Below are positions 1 to 8,033 of a stretch of 10,292 nt of DNA, in pieces. A program made the position numbers and the translations under genes. The DNA is from Actinomycetota bacterium (lineage in GTDB: Bacteria; Actinomycetota; Acidimicrobiia; Acidimicrobiales; Ilumatobacteraceae). Positions within the stretch are counted from its first letter, which is position 1, and every line of letters starts with the position of its first letter. The stretch lies in NCBI GenBank assembly GCA_018882725.1, contig VERK01000066.1, positions 1-10,292 on the forward strand, read 5' to 3'. The notes beneath the pieces are model-generated. The model was not told where the DNA came from, ran no database searches, and saw nothing but the letters and a program-made list of their open reading frames with translations.

Positions 1-339
1 CACGAACGCAAGGCCCGCATGGCCGAACTCGCCGCCGGATTCGTCGTGATGCCGGGTGGTTTCGGGACGTTCGACGAGGCGTTCGAAATCCTCACCTGGA
101 ACCAGTTGGGTCTCGTCACCAAGCCACTCGTTTACCTCGATGGCACCGGCTTCTACGGACCGTTACTCGCTGCGCTCGATCACGTGGTCGAGTCGGGCTT
201 CGTAGCGCCGCAGTTCAGAAGAATTGCCGCGGTTGCGCGTACGCCTGAGGAAGCGGTGCGTATCGCATCGGGCCCGGCGCCGGACGTTCCGGGCAAGTTG
301 AGTTCGCTCGACGTGACTGCGAAGAGAAGTTCGTTGTGA
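1..339 (+). CDS. LOG family protein (TIGR00730-type nucleotide phosphoribohydrolase), 3' part only
   Basis: The gene enters from the left edge already in frame (first visible residues HERKARMAEL) and ends at TGA 337-339. The visible 112 residues hold two LOG-family hallmarks: the basic helix around RKARM and the nucleotide-binding motif PGGFGTFDE (family form PGGxGTxxE), followed by the typical LTWNQLG and KP-L stretch. In this family the first motif binds phosphate and the Glu of the second takes part in cleaving nucleoside 5'-monophosphates into base and ribose 5-phosphate; plant and some bacterial members release cytokinins. Whether this one makes cytokinin or is a general nucleotide-salvage or housekeeping enzyme cannot be told. 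The N-terminal Rossmann half is outside the window. The stop overlaps the next gene's GTG by 4 bp (GTGA), which suggests translational coupling. Confidence 0.9.
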   Translation, partial: HERKARMAELAAGFVVMPGGFGTFDEAFEILTWNQLGLVTKPLVYLDGTGFYGPLLAALDHVVESGFVAPQFRRIAAVARTPEEAVRIASGPAPDVPGKLSSLDVTAKRSSL

Positions 340-1382
340 CGCAGCCGGCCGGGGTTCCGTGGCCCACGCGAGAGTGGCCCGAGGGGGATGTGTCGGCGGT
401 GGCCGATCCGGCTCGACTCGTCGCGGCGAGCAACCAATTGTTCGACGAACCGTCGTCTTCCACTCATGGCACATCGCTCGCGCTGGTGGTGGTGCATCGC
501 GGCCGCATCGTGCACGAGCGCTACGGCGTGCAGCCCGACACACCGTTCGGCCCGGGCGGCCCGGTCGACGCCGACACCACTCTCATCTCGTGGAGCATGG
601 CCAAGAGCATCACGCACGCACTGGTCGGATTTCTCGTCGACGAAGGAAAACTCGATCCGTCGGCGCCCGCCGCGGTGGCCGAGTGGACGGGAGACGATCG
701 CCGCCGCATCACGCTCGAGAACATGCTGCACATGCGCGACGGGCTCGATTTCGTGGAGGAGTACGTGGCCGGTGACGACGCGCCGATGCCGCACGTGATC
801 GACATGCTCTTCGGCGTGGGTGCCGACGATGTCGCGTCATTCGCCAAGTCGCGTCCGCTCAAGCACGAACCCGGATCGGTCTGGAACTACTCGTCGGGCA
901 CCACGAACATCGTGTCGAACATCATCGCGCAGACGATCGCCGACACGCACGACATCACGTCGTTCGTTCAGCACCGGTTGTTCGCACCGATCGGGATGAC
1001 GAGCGCGTCCGCGCGCCTCGATGCCGCCGGAACATTCATCGGCTCGTCGTACGTCTATGCCACGGCTCGCGATTTCGCGAAGTTCGGCTATCTCTATCTG
1101 CGCAACGGCGAGTGGGACGGGGCGCGGTTGCTCTCGTCCGACTGGGTCGCGAACTCGAAGCGACAGCACGCGACCGATCCGGAGACCGGCCACGGGTACG
1201 GATCTCACTGGTGGATCTGGAAATCGATGTCAGGTGTATCGGCCGCGCTCGGATACGAAGGCCAACGCACGATCATCGACCCGCAGCGCGACACCGTGGT
1301 GGTTCATCTCGGCAAGTGGGTGCACGACACGCAGCCGTTGCTCGATCGACTGCTCACTGATGTCCTCGAGGCCACGGCCTGA
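336..1382 (+). CDS. Serine hydrolase, beta-lactamase class C / 6-aminohexanoate-dimer hydrolase-like
   Basis: The 348-residue protein has the three signatures of the penicillin-binding-protein-like serine hydrolase fold (PF00144). The nucleophile motif SMAK is at residues 87-90 (Ser87, Lys90). The second motif is YSSGTTN starting at Tyr185, where class C beta-lactamases have YxN. A third GYEGQ motif at 306-310 sits where KTG or HxG is found in relatives. Conserved features such as NMLHMRDGLDF (129-139) and FAPIGM (216-221) fit the EstB/NylB-like esterase and amidase branch. There is no signal peptide, so it is probably cytoplasmic, unlike true beta-lactamases; it most likely cleaves esters or amides and the substrate is unknown. 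The GTG start is set by the 4-bp overlap with the LOG gene and by a purine-rich AGAGAAG about 6 bases upstream. Antibiotic hydrolysis should not be assumed. Confidence 0.88.
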   Translation: MTQPAGVPWPTREWPEGDVSAVADPARLVAASNQLFDEPSSSTHGTSLALVVVHRGRIVHERYGVQPDTPFGPGGPVDADTTLISWSMAKSITHALVGFLVDEGKLDPSAPAAVAEWTGDDRRRITLENMLHMRDGLDFVEEYVAGDDAPMPHVIDMLFGVGADDVASFAKSRPLKHEPGSVWNYSSGTTNIVSNIIAQTIADTHDITSFVQHRLFAPIGMTSASARLDAAGTFIGSSYVYATARDFAKFGYLYLRNGEWDGARLLSSDWVANSKRQHATDPETGHGYGSHWWIWKSMSGVSAALGYEGQRTIIDPQRDTVVVHLGKWVHDTQPLLDRLLTDVLEATA

Positions 1383-1428
1383 TGCGCAACCACCCGGCCC
1401 AGTCGGCCGGAACTGCTAGGAAATAGGT

Positions 1429-2676
1429 ATGACGAACGCGGGAGGAACGGGCGTCGGCGAAGGTCGTGCCAAGCGCACGCCCGCCGAACGTGCGGCGTTC
1501 CGTCGTCGGGCCGCCGGTCGAACGTTCAAGGTGCTCGCCACCGTCGCCGTCGTCTACTTCATCATCCTCAACATCCCCGGTTTGCGCAATGCGGTCGACC
1601 AGTTGGGCGAGGTCAAACCGGGGCTGCTCGTGGTGGGCCTGTTGCTGTCATTTGGCGCGCTGCTCTGTTATTCGGTCATGACTCGGCACGCGTTGGGGCC
1701 GGTGGGTGCACATCTGTCGCTGTGGCGGATGTTCCGCATTCAGTTGTCCACGCGTGCGCTGTCGAGTTTGGTGCCGGGCGGAAGCGCCGCTGGCTCGGCG
1801 CTCGGCTATCGGTTGCTCACGGTCTCAAACGTTCCTGGGCCCGATGCCGGCTTCGCGCTCGCGACGGCTGGTCTCGCCTCCGCGGTCGTTCTCAACTTCG
1901 TGTTGTGGTTCGGTCTGGTGGTGTCGATCCCGTTGCGCGGTGTCAACCCGGTGTACGGAACGGCGGCCATCGCCGGAATCATCCTGATGGGAATCGCGGC
2001 GGCGATCATCTTCGGTCTCATCGAGGGTCAGCACCGCTCGGAGAAGCTCTTGCGCGCGATCGCACGCAAGTTGCACATGAACGAGGATCGTGCCGGTGAA
2101 GCGGTGCGCCACATTGCCGGTCGCATGCAGGAACTGTCGGAGGATCGACCGTTGCTGCGTCGTCTCGTGATGTGGGCGACGCTGAACTGGCTCATCGACG
2201 CGGCTGCGCTGTGGGTGTTCTTGCGCGCTTTCGGAGGCGACCTCCCGATCGATGGTCTCATCGTCGCGTTCGGCTTGGCCAACGTTCTCGCGGCGGTACC
2301 GCTCACTCCTGGTGGTCTCGGCGTGGTGGAAGGTGTGTACGTGCCGGTGATCGTGGGCTTCGGTCTGCCGCGCGCCACCGCGGTGGTTGGTGTGGTGTCG
2401 TATCGCATCGCGCAGTACTGGCTGCCCATCCTCGTGGGCGGCGGTTCGTATCTCTCGTTACGTGTCGGTCCGTGGTCGATTTCGAAGGATCGCCTCGAGC
2501 CGTTGCGCGACGTGGTGGCGTCGGTGGGAAGCTCCGAGGAGAACATCCTCGACTTCTCCGAGCGCTATCCGGCCCGCGAGCGCACGCGGGAGATTCCGAT
2601 GCCGCCGCAAGAGCCTGAGGTGCACGACCCCACTCGTGAGTGGACGAATGGGGAGCCGCCGGCCGACCAGCGGTAA
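1429..2676 (+). CDS. Flippase-like integral membrane protein, YbhN/UPF0104 (LPG synthase TM region)
   Basis: The 415-residue protein has about eight hydrophobic spans (roughly 36-55, 65-84, 141-167, 176-198, 247-268, 272-291, 300-320 and 325-345). A basic N-terminus and a hydrophilic C-terminal tail of about 65 residues flank them. Family markers are the short loop VPGGSAAGSALGYR (115-128) and the strongly conserved segment PLTPGGLGVVEG (291-302), followed by YRIAQYWLP (325-333). These are typical of the PF03706 membrane domain, also found as the flippase half of lysylphosphatidylglycerol synthase MprF. The catalytic aminoacyl-transfer domain of MprF is absent, so a role in moving or binding a lipid or polyprenyl-linked substrate is an inference from the family. 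The ATG is supported by AGGA at 1418-1421, 7 bases upstream. It lies 46 bp after the hydrolase gene and 9 bp before the MaoC gene. Confidence 0.9.
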   Translation: MTNAGGTGVGEGRAKRTPAERAAFRRRAAGRTFKVLATVAVVYFIILNIPGLRNAVDQLGEVKPGLLVVGLLLSFGALLCYSVMTRHALGPVGAHLSLWRMFRIQLSTRALSSLVPGGSAAGSALGYRLLTVSNVPGPDAGFALATAGLASAVVLNFVLWFGLVVSIPLRGVNPVYGTAAIAGIILMGIAAAIIFGLIEGQHRSEKLLRAIARKLHMNEDRAGEAVRHIAGRMQELSEDRPLLRRLVMWATLNWLIDAAALWVFLRAFGGDLPIDGLIVAFGLANVLAAVPLTPGGLGVVEGVYVPVIVGFGLPRATAVVGVVSYRIAQYWLPILVGGGSYLSLRVGPWSISKDRLEPLRDVVASVGSSEENILDFSERYPARERTREIPMPPQEPEVHDPTREWTNGEPPADQR

Positions 2677-2685
2677 GTTGCCCTC

Positions 2686-3204
2686 ATGACCGTTCATGAG
2701 CGCCCCTTCGGCCGTTGTCTCGAGGATTTCCAGGTGGGCGATGTGTATCGCCACTGGCCCGGCAAGACCATCACCGAGTACGACGATCACCTGTTCTGCA
2801 TGATCACGATGAACCATCATCCGCTACACACCAACGACTGGTTCGCGTCGAAGAGCGTGCAGGGTCGCAACGTGGTGGTGGGCAACCTCGTGTACTCGCT
2901 CGTGCTCGGCATGAGCGTGCCCGATGTGAGTGGTGCGGCCATCGCGAATCTCGAAGTCGAGACGTTGCAGCACAAGTCGCCCACGTTCCACGGCGACACC
3001 ATCCATGCCGAGACCCGCGTGCTCGACGTGCAGGAGAGCAAGTCGAAGAACGATCGCGGTGTGGTGACCGTCGAGACCAAGGCCTGGAATCAGGACGGCA
3101 AGGAAGTGTGTTACTTCCGTCGTCGCGTGATGGTGTGGAAGCGTGAGTTCGCGCCGTCGCGCGAGCGGCCGTACGACACGAACGCCGCATGGGGCGAAGC
3201 CTGA
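2686..3204 (+). CDS. MaoC family dehydratase (hot-dog fold enoyl/mesaconyl-CoA hydratase-like)
   Basis: The 172-residue protein has a single hot-dog domain. The hydratase signature is ITEYDDHLFCMITMNHHPLH (residues 29-48), equivalent to the 'IteeD...D.NPlH' motif of (R)-specific enoyl-CoA hydratases. His48 matches the catalytic His of PhaJ; the catalytic Asp position is occupied by Asn43. From memory, this TMN-type motif is shared by mesaconyl-CoA hydratase-like and mycobacterial Rv2499c-like proteins, so it may mark a subfamily rather than loss of activity. Later landmarks are VVVGNLVYSL (63-72), in the substrate-tunnel region, and HKSPTFHGDTIHAET (96-110), typical of the family. The likely reaction is reversible hydration of a CoA thioester in fatty-acid or dicarboxylate metabolism. 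No clear Shine-Dalgarno sequence precedes the ATG, but the preceding gene ends only 9 bp upstream. The 3' end overlaps mutY by 16 bp. Confidence 0.87.
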   Translation: MTVHERPFGRCLEDFQVGDVYRHWPGKTITEYDDHLFCMITMNHHPLHTNDWFASKSVQGRNVVVGNLVYSLVLGMSVPDVSGAAIANLEVETLQHKSPTFHGDTIHAETRVLDVQESKSKNDRGVVTVETKAWNQDGKEVCYFRRRVMVWKREFAPSRERPYDTNAAWGEA

Positions 3205-4064
3205 CCGCTTCTGACGTTCGCGTTCAGCAGGACGCGTTACTGGGCTGGGCCACTCCGCGCTTGCGCGAGTTCGTGTGGCGAAGCACGCGCGACCCGTGGG
3301 CCGTACTCGTGAGCGAGGTCATGTTGCAGCAGACCGGCGTCGGGCGTGTGATTCCGAAGTGGGGGGCCTTCATGGAGGCGTTCCCCACGCCGCGTGACTG
3401 TGCGCAGTCAGCGTTGGGTGACGTGTTGCGGTTGTGGCAGGGCCTCGGCTATCCGCGTCGTGCTCGCAATTTGCACGCAGCGGCGGGATTGATCGCGCGT
3501 GAACACGGGGGAGAGGTTCCCGATTCACTCGATTCGTTGTTGGCGTTACCGGGTGTGGGCGCGTACACCGCGCGGGCCGTGCTGGCATTCGCGTTCGAGT
3601 ACGACGTGGCGGTAGTCGACACGAACATCGCGCGAGTTCTCGCCCGGCTGCGCGGTGAGAGGCTCACTCCGAAGCGAGCGCAAGTGTCGGCCGACGAATT
3701 GCTCGCCGAGGGGACCGCGTGGTTGTGGAACCAGGCGTTCATGGACCTCGGTGCGACGGTGTGTCGACCGGTGCCGTCGTGCGACGAGTGTCCGTGGTTC
3801 GAGTTCTGCGCGTGGCGGGGCGAGGGAGACGACCCGGCCGTGGGTTCGGCCGGGGTGAGCGTGCCGCAGGGCCGTTTCGAAGGATCCGATCGTCAAGCGC
3901 GTGGGCGTTTGATCAAGGCCTTGGGTGAGGGCAGTGTGCGGGTGAACGACGTTGCGAAGAAGATGGATCGTCCGCGCGACGTGGCCGAGAGATTGGTGAA
4001 GGCTCTGGAAGCCGAGGGCCTGGTGGTGTTCGATCGATCGACTCGAACCGTGCGCCTGCCGTGA
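3189..4064 (+). CDS. mutY: A/G-specific adenine DNA glycosylase MutY
   Basis: The enzyme removes adenine mispaired with 8-oxoguanine in base excision repair. In 291 residues the expected elements appear in order. SEVMLQQT (42-49) carries the catalytic Glu43. The helix-hairpin-helix LPGVGAYTA (120-128) has Tyr where Nth endonucleases carry the catalytic Lys. VVDTNI (142-147) holds the catalytic Asp144. A four-cysteine [4Fe-4S] cluster is formed by Cys192, 198, 201 and 207. The C-terminal NUDIX-like 8-oxoG-sensing domain of E. coli MutY (about 350 residues) is absent; instead residues 235-291 look like a small winged-helix-type tail (RQARGRLIKAL...VVFDRSTRTVRLP), as in actinobacterial MutY. The first cysteine gap is five residues, not the usual six. 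The start overlaps the MaoC gene by 16 bp; no Shine-Dalgarno sequence is evident, so coupled translation is likely. Confidence 0.93.
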   Translation: MGRSLTASDVRVQQDALLGWATPRLREFVWRSTRDPWAVLVSEVMLQQTGVGRVIPKWGAFMEAFPTPRDCAQSALGDVLRLWQGLGYPRRARNLHAAAGLIAREHGGEVPDSLDSLLALPGVGAYTARAVLAFAFEYDVAVVDTNIARVLARLRGERLTPKRAQVSADELLAEGTAWLWNQAFMDLGATVCRPVPSCDECPWFEFCAWRGEGDDPAVGSAGVSVPQGRFEGSDRQARGRLIKALGEGSVRVNDVAKKMDRPRDVAERLVKALEAEGLVVFDRSTRTVRLP

Positions 4065-4077
4065 TGCGGGCGGACGG

Positions 4078-5433
4078 TCAGGCGCGATACACGTAGATGG
4101 TGTCGGTGTCGCTGCGCGGCGACGTTCGCGACAAGCACACCACGATCAACTCGCCGTCACTCACTAATCCGGCTCGCTTGGCCGATTGCACGGCCAACTC
4201 GATCGCCTCGTCGGTGGAATGCGGACGCGGTGCGAGCACGGGTGTCACGCCGTAGCGCGCCATCAACCGCGTGGCCACCCGACGGTCGGCCGTGGCCGCG
4301 ATGATCTGCGACGGTGCGCGACACGCGGCCAACAACTCGGCATTGTGCCCGGTGAAGGTGACCGCCAAGATCGTCTTGGTCTTCAAACGGGCCGCCAATG
4401 CGGCAGTGGCCGCTGCAACGGCCGCGGAGTCGGGGTGCGTATCGGCGAACGGCGACTTGATGCGATCGACCGAATCGGCCTCGGTGAGAATCGCGGCCAT
4501 TGCCTTCACCGTCCCGATCGGGTCGTGACCGATCGCTGTTTCGGCCGACAGCATCACGCAGTCGAAGCCGTCGCGCACCGCGTTGGTGACGTCGGAAACC
4601 TCGGCCCGGGTGGGGCGCGAACCCGTGATCATCGACTCGAGCATCTCGGTGGCGCACACCGACACGATTCCTGCGCGCAGTGCGGAGAGCGCGATCGTCC
4701 GCTGCGCGACGGGAAGACGCGCGAACGGAATTTCCACCCCTAGATCGCCGCGCGCCGCCATCACCGCGTCGGACGCTTCGCAGATTTCGTCGAGCACGGC
4801 GAGTGCTTGTGGGCGCTCGATCTTCGACAGAATCCGAACACCGTCGGGCACCATGCGACGCGCCTCGACCACGTCTTCGGCTCGCTGGACGAATGACAGC
4901 GCGATCCAGTCGACACCGGCCGCCACCGCGGCCGCAATGTCGGCGCGGTCCTTGGCCGAATACATCTCGACCTTCACGTCGGTGTCGGGAAGGTTCACAC
5001 CACGGCGGCCCTGAGCCGTTCCGCCTCGAACGACGCGAGCGCGCACCATGTGCGGTGCGACCTCGAGCGCTGACAGTTCGATGCGACCGTCGTTGACGAG
5101 AATCCGCTCTCCGGCCTTCACGCCGATCGCGTGCGGATCGAAACCCACGTTGGGGCCGGGGCCGTGCCCGCTCTGCCACAACGTGACTTCGTCACCGGTC
5201 GCGTCGATTCCGTCGATGAGGCGCAACTTCGGACCCTGAATGTCGACCAGGATCGACACCGTGTCCGACTGCTCGCGGGCCGATCGAACCGCGGCCTCGA
5301 CTTCATCGGTGCTCATGTGTGAACAGTTGATACGCACCACCGAGGCACCGGCCGCCACGAGCTCGGCCACGATGTTCTGACTGGCCGGTCCGAGAGTGGC
5401 AACGATCTTGGTGCGACGCATCGCCTCAATCAT
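4078..5433 (-). CDS. pyk: Pyruvate kinase
   Basis: The protein transfers phosphate from phosphoenolpyruvate to ADP, the last step of glycolysis. The 451 residues match the family from end to end. RRTKIVATLGPAS (6-18) and SVVRINCSHM (31-40) begin the barrel. VDIQGPKLR (63-71) leads into the lid domain, which ends near GRRGVNLPD (142-150). ALSFVQ (178-183) and SKIERPQAL (203-211) supply the active-site Lys204 and metal-binding Glu206, and ARGDLGVEIPF (227-237) supplies Asp230. CATEMLES (260-267) and PTRAEVSDVTNAV (274-286) follow, then a C-terminal domain from about 335. Two usually invariant positions differ: Gln in ATQMLES is Glu263, and the NxAGKPV segment reads RAGIVSV. ATG 5433 gives the longest form; ATG 5421 (MRRTKIV) matches the usual family N-terminus equally well, and neither has a convincing Shine-Dalgarno site. 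It is convergent with mutY, 13 bp away. Confidence 0.93.
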   Translation of the reverse strand: MIEAMRRTKIVATLGPASQNIVAELVAAGASVVRINCSHMSTDEVEAAVRSAREQSDTVSILVDIQGPKLRLIDGIDATGDEVTLWQSGHGPGPNVGFDPHAIGVKAGERILVNDGRIELSALEVAPHMVRARVVRGGTAQGRRGVNLPDTDVKVEMYSAKDRADIAAAVAAGVDWIALSFVQRAEDVVEARRMVPDGVRILSKIERPQALAVLDEICEASDAVMAARGDLGVEIPFARLPVAQRTIALSALRAGIVSVCATEMLESMITGSRPTRAEVSDVTNAVRDGFDCVMLSAETAIGHDPIGTVKAMAAILTEADSVDRIKSPFADTHPDSAAVAAATAALAARLKTKTILAVTFTGHNAELLAACRAPSQIIAATADRRVATRLMARYGVTPVLAPRPHSTDEAIELAVQSAKRAGLVSDGELIVVCLSRTSPRSDTDTIYVYRA

Positions 5434-5451
5434 GCCAAGTGGGACGGATCG

Positions 5452-5465
5452 TGGCCGGTCGGCCA
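5452..5465. repeat. Inverted repeat TGGCCG-GT-CGGCCA upstream of pyk
   Basis: Two perfect 6-bp arms are separated by 2 bp, centred about 25 bp upstream of the longer pyk start. It could be an operator for pyk or a small hairpin in its leader. G+C-rich palindromes of this size also occur by chance in such DNA, so the functional reading is weak. Confidence 0.35.
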
Positions 5466-5511
5466 GGTGGACGCCAGGAGACTTTCGGATGAAAACGGTG
5501 TAGCGGCACAG

Positions 5512-5540
5512 TTCAGGTCGTGCAGTTCGTTCCTTAAGGT
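5512..5540 (+). promoter_or_regulatory. Candidate sigma-A-type promoter for the secreted protein gene
   Basis: TTCAGG (5512-5517) and TAAGGT (5535-5540) are separated by 17 bp. The second hexamer fits the actinobacterial -10 pattern TAnnnT; the first is a weak -35. Transcription would start near 5547, leaving a short leader that carries the Shine-Dalgarno site GAGGAGA at 5554-5560. This is pattern matching by eye only. Confidence 0.3.
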
Positions 5541-5564
5541 AGGGAAAGACGTCGAGGAGAAGAC

Positions 5565-6389
5565 ATGGAACGTTCTGTCAGGTCTGCACTGGAGTCCCGT
5601 CGAGCCGTGGCCACCGTGCTGAGTGCGTTCCTCACCTTCGGTGTCCTGACGTTGGGCGCGGCCCCGTCACGAGCGGCCTCGATCACCGACGGTCTCACAC
5701 CCGGCGTCCCTTCCATCGTCATGCCCTCTGAGCCTGGGCCGAGTGCGTGGAACCAAGTGGATAACTCAACCGGTCAAGTGGTCGGCGGGATCATTTGTTC
5801 GGACGGTTGTCCTCCTCGTGAAGGATTCACCTTCATCTGGAATCCGATCGGTGCTGCCTCGTGGGGGCAGTACTACACCAATGGCTTGTACGTGGCTCAA
5901 GGTGGCCAGTACGTCCTTCCCGGCTCGAAGGTGGTGCGCTCGCCTGACGGAACGCCGCTCACGCCCGAACCGGTCGAGACTCCGGCGCCTCCTCCGTCGA
6001 GCGGAGGTGTTTCAGGAGTCGATGTCCTTGTCATCCAGTCGAATGGTGCGCGTTGTGTTCTGACTGCACAGGGCTGGTGGTACGGGGATCGCTCGTGCAT
6101 CGGCAGCGACATCCAGTTCACCGTCTGCTTCGTTTCGTCCGACTCACAGATTTCGTTCACCTCCGCGTCGTGGGGTTTCTCGCTGAAGGGACCGAACGGA
6201 CAGGTCCTTCTCTCCGACAGCTATCCAGCCACCGGAGTGACCGTCGTGTCGGGTCCGTCGTGCGCGTCCGGAAACATTCAGTCGTGGCATTATCAGCAAC
6301 TCGAACCCGGTAGCTCGTACACGATTGAGGCGTGGGGCACGAACGCAGGTCAGTCCTACAACAAGACGTTCGCATTCTCCACCGCTTGA
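5565..6389 (+). CDS. Secreted protein, N-terminal part of a split excalibur-type surface protein
   Basis: ATG 5565 follows GAGGAGA (5554-5560) by 4 bases, a strong start. Residues 1 to about 38 form a signal peptide: an Arg-rich n-region, the hydrophobic stretch VATVLSAFLTFGVLTLGAA (15-33) and a likely AxA-type cleavage site at SRAAS (35-39). Residues 62 to about 130 form a small cysteine-containing domain opening with VDNSTGQVVGGIICSDGC (65-82), which recurs in the downstream part. A Pro-rich linker (about 132-148, ending APPPSSGG) leads to a second domain (150-274), predicted to be beta-rich, with Cys at 164, 178, 188 and 233 and an FnIII-like ending (SYTIEAWGTNAGQ). The frame stops at TGA 6387-6389, codon 275. 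The frame beyond continues open into related sequence, so this is probably not the natural C-terminus. It is exported and probably acts outside the membrane; its function is unknown. Confidence 0.8.
   Translation: MERSVRSALESRRAVATVLSAFLTFGVLTLGAAPSRAASITDGLTPGVPSIVMPSEPGPSAWNQVDNSTGQVVGGIICSDGCPPREGFTFIWNPIGAASWGQYYTNGLYVAQGGQYVLPGSKVVRSPDGTPLTPEPVETPAPPPSSGGVSGVDVLVIQSNGARCVLTAQGWWYGDRSCIGSDIQFTVCFVSSDSQISFTSASWGFSLKGPNGQVLLSDSYPATGVTVVSGPSCASGNIQSWHYQQLEPGSSYTIEAWGTNAGQSYNKTFAFSTA
6387..6389 (+). other. In-frame TGA interrupting the secreted protein reading frame
   Basis: This TGA is codon 275 of the frame opened at 5565, and the same frame then runs open for 372 codons to the TGA at 7506-7508. 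It lies at the junction between the beta-rich domain and a Ser/Thr/Pro linker, a position with no redox context. Possible explanations are a nonsense mutation (for example CGA or TGG to TGA), a sequencing error or stop readthrough. Confidence 0.85.
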
Positions 6390-7508
<1,119 letters not shown>

Positions 7509-8033
7509 TCAGGCGCGCTGACGCGTGACAGCCGCAACTATTTCGTCGAGAGCGGCATCGGCGTACGCGCGCATCTCGTCGTCGGTGCGATCCTGGATCG
7601 GGTGCGGCGTGAAGACCCGCGCCACATCCGGAAAACCGAGCGACTTCGACTGAACATCGGCCGCCGACACGAACTCGGCCGATGCGACGAACACGGCGGG
7701 AACTCCGCGCTTCTCGATGTCCACGATGTCGTGCACACTGCACGACGTGCAACTGCCTCAATCGGCAAGTGCTTCGATCACCACTTGGCACTGAATCGCG
7801 ATCTCGTGACGAAGATCGACCGGTGCCGGCTTGGTGAACGTGGGCTTCTTGAATCGGCGCACATCGGCGCCCATCTCGGACAGCCGCTGCTCGAGGCGAT
7901 CGAGAAACACGTCGCCGCGCGGCTTGGAGATGTCGAGTAGTCCGACCACCAGACCATTGAGCGACTCGGGACGACCGACGCGCTCCATCGTCTGCACGCG
8001 TCGTTCGTTGGTGGGATCGAGCAGAGTCGTCAT
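7509..8033 (-). CDS. UGSC family selenoprotein (Sec at residue 92)
   Basis: ATG 8033 follows the strong site GGGAGGT (8046-8040) by 6 bases and overlaps the upstream stop as ATGA. The frame runs to TGA 7760-7758 and continues without interruption to TGA 7511-7509. Reading the internal TGA as selenocysteine gives 174 residues with U92-G-S-C-T-S-C98, the signature of the UGSC (seleno)protein family, known from actinobacterial and marine genomes but without an assigned reaction. Both flanks fit the family: an alpha/beta N-half (LNGLVVGLLDISKPRGDVF, 25-43; QCQVVIEALAD, 81-91) and a C-half with HDIVDIEKRGVPAVFVASAEF (101-121) and TPHPIQD (138-144). UxxC and CxxC pairs suggest a redox or Se-nucleophile centre. 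A SECIS-type hairpin follows the Sec codon. Without recoding, gene callers give a 91-residue truncated product plus a false 75-residue ORF starting at GTG 7736. Confidence 0.9.
7728..7746 (-). promoter_or_regulatory. Bacterial SECIS element (hairpin for SelB)
   Basis: In the mRNA, GUCGUGCA pairs perfectly with UGCACGAC around the loop GUG, giving 8 bp. Counting the U of UGA as 1, the stem is 15-22 and 26-33, and the loop is G23-U24-G25. The E. coli fdhF SECIS (recalled from memory) has the inner stem UGCA/UGCA with loop GGUC, and SelB recognises its G23 and U24, so both key bases fall at the same distance here. A G in the first loop positions is the known bacterial SECIS requirement. The bulged U17 of fdhF is not reproduced; the base there is C and is paired. 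Confidence 0.82.
7758..7760 (-). other. Selenocysteine (UGA) codon of the UGSC protein
   Basis: TGA at 7760-7758 is codon 92 of the gene. It lies between LAD and GSCTSCSV, exactly where the UGSC family has Sec (or Cys in non-selenoprotein relatives). Family-typical sequence resumes at once on the far side in the same frame, which argues against a true stop. Confidence 0.9.

Larger units (their letters stand above)
5434..5564. promoter_or_regulatory. Divergent intergenic region between pyk and the secreted protein gene
   Basis: This 131-bp gap is the longest non-coding stretch in the window and must hold the promoters of both flanking genes. It contains the candidate + strand promoter and the inverted repeat listed separately. 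No recognisable - strand -35/-10 pair for pyk was found by eye. No riboswitch or small-RNA signature was seen. Confidence 0.6.

Noticed and set aside
3189..4064. Endonuclease III (Nth) as an alternative identity for mutY
   Set aside because: The helix-hairpin-helix has Tyr126 where Nth needs its catalytic Lys, and SEVMLQQT with Glu43 is the MutY active site.
4062..4080. Intrinsic terminator between mutY and pyk
   Set aside because: Only 13 bp separate the stops, and no hairpin with a T tract is present on either strand.
4157..5179. 340-residue Arg-rich - strand ORF and + strand ORFs over pyk
   Set aside because: They overlap the full-length pyruvate kinase frame, are rich in Arg and Gly as expected of high-GC shadows, and show no family motifs.
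7509..7736. Separate 75-residue - strand ORF starting at a GTG
   Set aside because: It is the C-terminal part of the selenoprotein. The GTG encodes Val100, there is no Shine-Dalgarno site, and conserved UGSC-family sequence crosses the TGA upstream of it.
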